A stretch of DNA of 19,026 nucleotides, from positions 1 through 19,026 of the forward strand of contig CBDUGY010000054.1 of NCBI GenBank assembly GCA_965367015.1, in the 5' to 3' direction. The notes beneath the pieces are model-generated. The model was given only the letters and a program-made list of their open reading frames with translations, was not told the origin of the DNA and made no database searches. The DNA comes from CAXBES01 sp965367015 (GTDB taxonomy: Bacteria > Bacteroidota > Bacteroidia > Flavobacteriales > Flavobacteriaceae). Below, piece after piece: positions 14,078 through 19,026 of this stretch. Made by a program: the position numbers and the translations under genes. Each line of letters begins with the position of its first letter. The first letter of the stretch is position 1.

Positions 14078-14827
14078 CTAAAATATTTTCTCAACATAAA
14101 AATTAGAACTTCCAACACTTCTTAAATTTACGGTACCTCCCGCGCCGGCTCTTGCAATACTAACTGTAACTACATCGTTTGCATTAATTTCAAGAATTTC
14201 GCGGATATGAAGAGAAGAGTTTTCATGATTGCTATTATGTCTTATATAGCCCGTAGAGCCATAAGTACCCACAGGTGATCCATTAACATTAATTCGTATT
14301 TCAGGGGAATTTCTTAAAGTTGTAGAAGCGTTCAATAGGGATACATTAACGATAAATTCATAGCGACCGGCTTCAGTAATAGTTACTTGATTACCTGACA
14401 CAACGTAAAGTACCGAGTTGTCAGACCATAGCAAGTTTCCGAATAGAGGTAATGTAATCGCTGCTGCCGGATTCACATTTGTTGTAACGTCTGAATTTGA
14501 ATATTTAATCGAATCGCCCGGAGTAGCGGTACTTACAGCACTATAACTTAATGCTCGCCAAATTGGGGCAGTACTAGTATTGGTGTTGAACTGAAATTCA
14601 TCAGAGTCTGTATTGTAAATTATTAATCCGTTGGCAGGTGACGCAATGGCATCTCGTTGCGCGGTCGTCATTCGCGCCATAAGAACTCCCTTTGAAGTTG
14701 ATGTAATATCTAAAACGGAGGATTCATCTGGCAAGGGATTGCCAATTCCTACTTGTGAAGTTGCGGTTTGATAGATTAAAAAACAAAACAGCATTACTAC
14801 AAGTTTTTGGGTACTTAAATTTTTCAT
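14078..14827 (-). CDS. Secreted VGIGN protein with C1q/TNF-like C-terminal domain, copy 2
   Basis: A 249-aa paralog of the next gene. It has a signal peptide (KLVVMLFCFLIYQTATS), then QVGIGNPLPDESSVLDIT, then GVLMARMTTAQRDAI and PANGLIIYNTDSDEF. The C-terminal domain matches copy 1 closely: GRYEFIVNV, RNSPEIRINVNG, STGYIRH, SSLHIREILEIN, LRSVGSSNFYVEKIF. The first two thirds are more diverged than the last hundred residues, suggesting that the C-terminal domain is under tighter constraint. The gene order and four-base spacing indicate one transcript. No convincing promoter was seen in the 298-base AT-rich region upstream. Confidence 0.82.
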   Translation of the reverse strand: MKNLSTQKLVVMLFCFLIYQTATSQVGIGNPLPDESSVLDITSTSKGVLMARMTTAQRDAIASPANGLIIYNTDSDEFQFNTNTSTAPIWRALSYSAVSTATPGDSIKYSNSDVTTNVNPAAAITLPLFGNLLWSDNSVLYVVSGNQVTITEAGRYEFIVNVSLLNASTTLRNSPEIRINVNGSPVGTYGSTGYIRHNSNHENSSLHIREILEINANDVVTVSIARAGAGGTVNLRSVGSSNFYVEKIF

Positions 14828-15125
14828 AATTAAAACTTCTTCAATAAATAACTATATAAAAATAGGAGTATTATTATATAAATAGTAAGGATTTGAAGAC
14901 TTTTCGACAGGAGATAAAATTGTAGGATAAAATGCACAAAATATGGGTATTTTTCTAGTTTTTAGTTACTTAAAAATTACAAAGTACCATAATTTCGTCA
15001 TCAAATCGGTCATACAAATCCATTGATATCATTGAAAAATTATATTTTATTTTTTGAAATTAGTAGCATTGATTTCTAAAAAAATTGCCCATTGCTTTTA
15101 AATATCCGTAGTATCTTTGCACGCA
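14828..15125. other. AT-rich divergent region between the secreted pair and queE
   Basis: No reading frame of interest is present. The right end contains the queE promoter (15092-15119). An AT-only inverted repeat TATATAA/TTATATA (14853-14859 and 14874-14880) lies 25 bases upstream of the secreted pair, but such matches are expected by chance in sequence this AT-rich. Confidence 0.5.
15092..15119 (+). promoter_or_regulatory. queE promoter (TTG-N17-TATCTTTG)
   Basis: TTG at 15092-15094, a 17-base spacer and TATCTTTG at 15112-15119 match the Bacteroidota promoter consensus. Transcription should start within a few bases of 15125. The in-frame TTG at 15117 lies inside the -7 element and cannot be the start codon. 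Confidence 0.8.
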
Positions 15126-15755
15126 ATGGAAAAGGATATGCAAACACTGGTTGACAAAGGGGTAGTACTTCCTTTGATGGAGGAATTTTATACTATTCAA
15201 GGGGAGGGTTATCACAAGGGAATTGCGGCTTATTTTATTCGAATTGGTGGTTGCGATGTTGGATGCCACTGGTGTGATGTAAAAGAAAGTTGGAACCCGA
15301 ATTTGCATCCTCCTACTGCTATCGAGGCCATTGCGGAAAATGCTGCAAAATACTCTAAAACAATAGTCGTAACCGGCGGGGAGCCACTTATGTGGGATAT
15401 GAATCCCTTGACTGAACTACTTAAAAAAAAGGGACTGAATACACATATAGAAACATCTGGAGCTTATAAATTAAGTGGACACTGGAATTGGATTTGTCTA
15501 TCTCCAAAGAAAAATAAATTACCAAAACCAGAAGTTTACAAAGTTGCCAATGAATTAAAAGTAATTGTATATAACAGAGACGATTTTCGTTTTGCTGAAG
15601 AGCAGGCTACCAAGGTTAATAAGAACTGTATTCTATACTTACAACCAGAATGGAGCAATCGTGAAAAAATGATTCCTTTAATCGTTGATTACGTAATGAA
15701 AAATCCTAACTGGATTGTCTCCTTGCAAACCCATAAGTATCTCAATATTCCATAA
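15126..15755 (+). CDS. queE: 7-carboxy-7-deazaguanine synthase QueE
   Basis: A 209-aa radical SAM enzyme that converts 6-carboxytetrahydropterin to 7-carboxy-7-deazaguanine, an intermediate of preQ0/queuosine synthesis. The 4Fe-4S motif is C43-x3-C47-x2-C50 (GGCDVGCHWCD), preceded by EFYTIQGEG (20-28) that marks QueE; TGGEPL is the SAM-binding GGE segment. The C-terminus has NELKVIVYNRDDF and QPEWSN. The start is set at the ATG at 15126, seven bases past the -7 element, so the mRNA may be leaderless or nearly so; an internal ATG at 15138 is the alternative. It stands alone, without queC or queD nearby, and ends at a strong terminator. Confidence 0.93.
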   Translation: MEKDMQTLVDKGVVLPLMEEFYTIQGEGYHKGIAAYFIRIGGCDVGCHWCDVKESWNPNLHPPTAIEAIAENAAKYSKTIVVTGGEPLMWDMNPLTELLKKKGLNTHIETSGAYKLSGHWNWICLSPKKNKLPKPEVYKVANELKVIVYNRDDFRFAEEQATKVNKNCILYLQPEWSNREKMIPLIVDYVMKNPNWIVSLQTHKYLNIP

Positions 15756-15781
15756 AAAAAGCTGTCCAAGACAGCTTTTTT
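15755..15781. terminator. Bidirectional intrinsic terminator after queE
   Basis: Six A (15755-15760), GCTGTC (15761-15766), loop CAA (15767-15769), GACAGC (15770-15775) and six T (15776-15781) form a perfect hairpin with A and T tracts on both flanks. It starts at the last base of the queE stop codon. It ends queE on the plus strand and can end the DUF2911 transcript on the minus strand. Confidence 0.92.
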
Positions 15782-15859
15782 CAATCCGATGAAACCTATA
15801 AAAGGAATTCAATTGAGGAGTTGCTTAACACTTCTATAAGTCTCCCGGGATAATTTATT

Positions 15860-16402
15860 TTAAATGCTTTTAAATGGTACTTCAATATACATTCTGTCCC
15901 ATCCTATCATTAATGTAGTACCATCGCCCTCTGGTCGAAATACCATAGATAGAGACTCAGTTTGTGCCGGTGATTCGTGTTTTGGCACTTCAATTCTAAC
16001 AACATCTTTATCCTCTTTATAGCTATAGGCACCCCAAGTGTTGGTTTCTGCGTTGATAATAACGGTCCAATTGGTATCTCCCGGAATAGTATACAACGTA
16101 TATGTACCTGCTTCCAACTTCTCACCTCCAAGCATCATTGGGTTGTAAAGGGTGAGTTCAGTGGCTTCGTTGGCCCCTGTCCTCCATACTTTTCCATTTG
16201 GTGCAAGTTTACTTAGCGGTCTACCTTTTAACTGTGGGCGACTATAAATAACTCGTGCCAATGGCGGGGCATCTCTGTTTGTTCGTGCCATAGCTAAATC
16301 CATCGGACTCACGTCCATTTTTGGAAAATCCTGCGCTGTTACATTTTGAAAAGCGAATATTACGGCACCGATAAGAATAATTTTGGAAAAATAATTTTTC
16401 AT
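15860..16402 (-). CDS. Exported DUF2911 protein
   Basis: A 180-aa protein with a signal peptide (MKNYFSKIILIGAVIFAFQN, cleavage near the AQ at 23-24) and a DUF2911 domain from about residue 47 to the end. The family hallmarks RVIYSRPQLKGRPL, GKVWRTGANEATEL, AGTYTLYTIPG and WTVIINAETNTWGAYSY are all present. DUF2911 is a small beta-sandwich-like protein common in Bacteroidota and has no established function; it is expected in the periplasm or outside the cell. It has a plausible promoter at 16420-16451, divergent from gyrB. Confidence 0.9.
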   Translation of the reverse strand: MKNYFSKIILIGAVIFAFQNVTAQDFPKMDVSPMDLAMARTNRDAPPLARVIYSRPQLKGRPLSKLAPNGKVWRTGANEATELTLYNPMMLGGEKLEAGTYTLYTIPGDTNWTVIINAETNTWGAYSYKEDKDVVRIEVPKHESPAQTESLSMVFRPEGDGTTLMIGWDRMYIEVPFKSI

Positions 16403-16419
16403 AGATCTGAATTTATGTC

Positions 16420-16451
16420 TAAAGTTAGTTTTATTAATATAAAATTTTCAA
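16420..16451 (-). promoter_or_regulatory. Promoter for the DUF2911 gene (TTG-N21-TAACTTTA)
   Basis: On the minus strand, TTG at 16451-16449, 21 bases, then TAACTTTA at 16427-16420, 17 bases before the ATG at 16402. The spacing is right, and the -7 element again ends in A instead of G. Confidence 0.5.
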
Positions 16452-16493
16452 AAAATTATGTGAAAATTAGTATCTATTTAACGAAACTTCAGT

Positions 16494-16528
16494 CGGTATT
16501 AATATAACACACTTACAGCAACATACCG
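16494..16528. repeat. Short inverted repeat between DUF2911 and gyrB
   Basis: CGGTAT (16494-16499) and ATACCG (16523-16528) are inverted copies 23 bases apart, in a 275-base divergent region that otherwise holds only AT-rich sequence and the two promoters. It could be an operator for either gene. Six matching bases are weak evidence. Confidence 0.2.
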
Positions 16529-16630
16529 TTAATTTTTAAAAAGAGTTTTATTGCTTTTTTTCCACAAAATTTTGTTAATAACTTGACACTATAAAATAGC
16601 CGAAACCCTATATTTTATAAGGGGTTTTGT

Positions 16631-16638
16631 TATATTTG
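16631..16638 (+). promoter_or_regulatory. -7 promoter element for gyrB
   Basis: TATATTTG matches the Bacteroidota -7 consensus and lies 39 bases before the ATG at 16678, giving a short leader. No TTG lies at the usual -33 distance. An imperfect hairpin (AAACCC at 16603-16608 with GGGTTT at 16622-16627) occupies that position instead, which is where a supercoiling-sensitive gyrB control element might be expected; this is speculation. Confidence 0.5.
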
Positions 16639-16677
16639 TTCGTTGCGAAATAATTTAAAAAATAACTTGATTTTTTT

Positions 16678-18618
16678 ATGAGCGAAGAACAAAAAAAAGG
16701 TAGTTACGGAGCCGATAGTATTCAGGCCTTAGAGGGGATGGAACATGTGCGCATGCGACCATCCATGTATATTGGAGATGTTGGTACGAGAGGATTGCAT
16801 CATTTGGTGTACGAAGTAGTGGATAATTCAATAGATGAAGCTATGGGCGGTCACTGTGACGCGATCGATGTAGTTATAAATGAGGATAATTCTATATCAG
16901 TAAAGGACAACGGACGTGGAATTCCAGTAGATATTCATAAAAAAGAAGGTGTTTCGGCTTTAGAAGTTGTAATGACTAAAATTGGAGCCGGGGGTAAATT
17001 CGATAAAGATTCATACAAAGTATCCGGTGGTCTTCACGGAGTAGGGGTGTCTGTGGTAAATGCGCTTTCAGGGCATTTAAAAGCTGTAGTTCATCGAGAT
17101 GGTAAAATCTACGAACAAGAGTATGAGCGTGGCAAAACAATGTACCCTGTTAGACCAATAGGAGATACCGATTATAGAGGTACTATCATTACTTTTAAAC
17201 CTGATGGTCAAATCTTTCAGCAGTCACTAGAATATAATTATGACACTTTAGCCAGTAGACTTCGTGAACTGTCATTTCTGAATAAAGGTATTACTATCAC
17301 ATTAATGGATAGGCGTAATCCTGATGAAAACGGAGATATCCCTACCGAAACTTTCCACAGTACCGAAGGTTTAAAAGAATTTATTCGATTCCTCGATGGA
17401 AATCGCGAAATGCTTATTGCAGATGTGATCTCGATGGAAGGAGAAAAGAATGACATCCCTGTTGAAGTGGCAATGGTTTACAATACTTCGTATAATGAAA
17501 ATCTTCATTCATACGTAAATAATATAAATACCCACGAGGGAGGAACACACCTGTCGGGTTTCCGTGCAGGACTAACACGAACTCTAAAAAAATATGCAGA
17601 TTCTTCCGGCATGTTGGATAAATTGAAGTTCGACATTGCCGGTGATGACTTTAGAGAAGGGTTAACGGCGATCGTTTCGGTTAAAGTTGCTGAACCTCAG
17701 TTTGAAGGACAGACAAAAACAAAATTGGGGAACAGAGAAGTTACCTCTGCTGTAAGTCAGGCAGTTTCTGAAATGCTTGAAAACTATTTGGAGGAGAATC
17801 CAAATGACGCTAAAATAATCGTTCAGAAGGTGATACTCGCGGCTACCGCTCGGCATGCAGCCAGAAAGGCCCGTGAGATGGTACAGCGTAAGACCGTGAT
17901 GAGTGGAGGTGGACTGCCTGGGAAGCTATCAGATTGTTCAGAACAAGATCCTGAAAAATGTGAAGTTTTCCTAGTCGAGGGAGATTCGGCAGGGGGAACA
18001 GCCAAGCAAGGTCGTGATCGAAATTTTCAAGCTATTTTACCGCTTCGTGGAAAGATTTTGAATGTTGAAAAGGCAATGCAGCACAAGGTTTTTGAAAATG
18101 AAGAGATCAGAAATATATTTACAGCTTTAGGAGTTACCATAGGAACCGAAGAAGACAGTAAGGAATTGAATCTTGAAAAGCTTAGGTACCATAAAGTAGT
18201 TATCATGTGTGATGCCGATGTTGATGGAAGTCATATTTCTACTCTCATCTTAACTTTCTTTTTCAGATATATGAAAGCACTTATTGAAGCGGGACACGTT
18301 TACATCGCAACTCCTCCTCTTTACTTAGTTAAAAAGGGCGCTAAGAAGGAATATGCCTGGAATGATAAGGAACGAGATGAATTAAATGAAAAGTTCGGAG
18401 GAAGTGCCTCGATACAACGATATAAAGGTCTTGGGGAAATGAATGCAGAGCAATTGTGGGATACAACTATGAACCCTAACTTTAGAACATTGCGCCAAGT
18501 AAATATAGATAGCGGTACCGAAGCTGATAGAATTTTTTCTATGCTTATGGGCGATGAGGTTCCACCTAGACGTGAATTCATTGAAAAGAATGCTGTTTAT
18601 GCAAATATCGATGCGTAA
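16678..18618 (+). CDS. gyrB: DNA gyrase subunit B
   Basis: A 646-aa ATPase subunit of DNA gyrase, which with GyrA introduces negative supercoils. The GHKL ATPase domain has E46 (general base), N50, D53 in EVVDNSIDEA, and D77 in DNGRGIP, a four-residue offset from E. coli E42/N46/D73; GGLHGVGVSVVNA closes the ATP lid. The TOPRIM domain has EGDSAGG (434-440) and the metal-binding D512-x-D514-x-D516 triad (DADVDGSH). The C-terminal QRYKGLGEMN and LMGDEVPPRREFI segments complete it. The short form, without the insertion found in E. coli, is normal for Bacteroidota. ParE is a close relative, but DUF6588 immediately downstream and the overall sequence favour GyrB. It has its own promoter and a terminator. 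Confidence 0.96.
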   Translation: MSEEQKKGSYGADSIQALEGMEHVRMRPSMYIGDVGTRGLHHLVYEVVDNSIDEAMGGHCDAIDVVINEDNSISVKDNGRGIPVDIHKKEGVSALEVVMTKIGAGGKFDKDSYKVSGGLHGVGVSVVNALSGHLKAVVHRDGKIYEQEYERGKTMYPVRPIGDTDYRGTIITFKPDGQIFQQSLEYNYDTLASRLRELSFLNKGITITLMDRRNPDENGDIPTETFHSTEGLKEFIRFLDGNREMLIADVISMEGEKNDIPVEVAMVYNTSYNENLHSYVNNINTHEGGTHLSGFRAGLTRTLKKYADSSGMLDKLKFDIAGDDFREGLTAIVSVKVAEPQFEGQTKTKLGNREVTSAVSQAVSEMLENYLEENPNDAKIIVQKVILAATARHAARKAREMVQRKTVMSGGGLPGKLSDCSEQDPEKCEVFLVEGDSAGGTAKQGRDRNFQAILPLRGKILNVEKAMQHKVFENEEIRNIFTALGVTIGTEEDSKELNLEKLRYHKVVIMCDADVDGSHISTLILTFFFRYMKALIEAGHVYIATPPLYLVKKGAKKEYAWNDKERDELNEKFGGSASIQRYKGLGEMNAEQLWDTTMNPNFRTLRQVNIDSGTEADRIFSMLMGDEVPPRREFIEKNAVYANIDA

Positions 18619-18644
18619 GAAAAATCGTTAAATCTTTTATAAAG

Positions 18645-18671
18645 ACCCATTACAATCGTAGTGGGTTTTTT
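18645..18671 (+). terminator. gyrB terminator
   Basis: ACCCATTAC (18645-18653), loop AATC (18654-18657) and GTAGTGGGT (18658-18666) form a 9-bp stem with one G-T pair, followed by a T run to 18671. It sits 27 bases after the gyrB stop and 22 bases before the next gene's start, so the following gene needs read-through or its own promoter. Confidence 0.85.
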
Positions 18672-18692
18672 ATTTTTCGAAAAAATAAAATT

Positions 18693-19026
18693 ATGAAAAA
18701 GCTATTTTTCTTTGGAATGATACTAGTCTGTGCCAGCTCTACAGCTCAGGAGAATCTGGAAGATCTGCTTGCCGCAGGAGTTGACGATGCAAAATTATTT
18801 GCAACAGCATATATGACCCCAGCATTTGAAGCAATGATCTACAATACTTCCAATGGCTGGATACAATCAGCCGAAGTAAAGAAACCTTTAAAATTCGAAA
18901 TTTCAGTAATCGCGAATGGAACTTTTACAAAGGATAAACACAGATCCTTCACCTTAAATACCGCAGATTATAACAACCTTCAATTTAGAGATGGAAGTAC
19001 ATCTAAAAATGTCGCGACGGCTTTTG
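18693..19026 (+). CDS. DUF6588 family exported protein (5' part only)
   Basis: The gene runs off the right edge; 111 codons are visible. A signal peptide (MKKLFFFGMILVCASSTAQ) is followed by ENLEDLLAAGVDDAKLFATAYMTPAFEAMIYNTSNGW, AEVKKPLKFEISVIANG, and SFTLNTADYNNLQFRDGSTSKNVATAF. This is the conserved N-terminus of DUF6588, a secreted or outer-membrane beta-barrel-like family of the Flavobacteriaceae that commonly sits between gyrB and mdh. The function is not established. No TAnnTTTG was seen in the 74 bases after gyrB. Confidence 0.85.
   Translation, partial: MKKLFFFGMILVCASSTAQENLEDLLAAGVDDAKLFATAYMTPAFEAMIYNTSNGWIQSAEVKKPLKFEISVIANGTFTKDKHRSFTLNTADYNNLQFRDGSTSKNVATAF

Noticed and set aside
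14853..14880. Inverted repeat TATATAA/TTATATA upstream of the secreted pair
   Set aside because: It is composed only of A and T in an AT-rich gap, so a 7-bp match is expected by chance. No T tract or promoter is tied to it.
1..19026. CRISPR array, insertion sequence or integrated element
   Set aside because: No regularly spaced repeats, transposase, integrase, or terminal inverted repeats were seen, and base composition is even across the window.

Overview
The window reads as a chromosomal segment of a member of the Flavobacteriaceae (Bacteroidota). The evidence is the AT-rich composition, the absence of Shine-Dalgarno sequences before almost all starts, Bacteroidota-type promoters (TTG, 17-21 nt, TAnnTTTG or close variants), and families typical of this group: secreted proteins with a VGIG(T/N) N-terminus, DUF2911, DUF6588 directly behind gyrB, and a DUF853 HerA-like ATPase. 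No rRNA, tRNA, CRISPR array, insertion sequence, phage gene or integration site was found. It is mostly an ordinary chromosomal region with a few odd spots.

Layout. 104-730 (-) is a beta-carbonic anhydrase, divergent from a RhlE-like DEAD-box RNA helicase (972-2231 +). The helicase runs stop-to-stop into an exported protein of unknown function (2233-3006 -). That gene is divergent from ffh (3327-4655 +), which is followed by folD (4837-5718 +). folD overlaps the stop of a DUF1232 membrane protein (5715-6140 -). From 10275 down to 6246 on the minus strand lies a tight four-gene run: an exported DUF1579-like/NTF2-like fusion, a 545-aa methyltransferase with two winged-helix-like regions, a VOC protein, and an AI-2E-family permease with a broken N-terminus. 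A terminator separates this run from a small two-helix membrane protein that has a frameshifted start, a lipoprotein, and a DUF853 HerA-like ATPase (11228-12763 -). A RidA-family protein with a lipoprotein signal (12845-13336 +) converges on two tandem secreted paralogs (13342-14073 and 14078-14827, both -). queE (15126-15755 +) converges on a DUF2911 protein (15860-16402 -), which is divergent from gyrB (16678-18618 +). A partial DUF6588 gene closes the window.

The plus strand carries mainly core information and cofactor genes (helicase, ffh, folD, queE, gyrB). The minus strand carries mainly envelope and accessory genes. The best -7 elements seem to follow the same split: TAnnTTTG before plus-strand core genes and TAnnTTTA before several minus-strand genes. 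The most noteworthy points are two independent N-terminal lesions (AI-2E permease and small membrane protein), start-codon corrections for ffh and queE forced by promoter position, the exported RidA with an intact active site, the methyltransferase operon, the tandem secreted paralogs, and a perfect 16-bp palindrome upstream of folD. I did not find a clear-cut new defence or mobile system. The methyltransferase/VOC/exported-NTF2/permease run is the best candidate for an uncharacterised functional unit.
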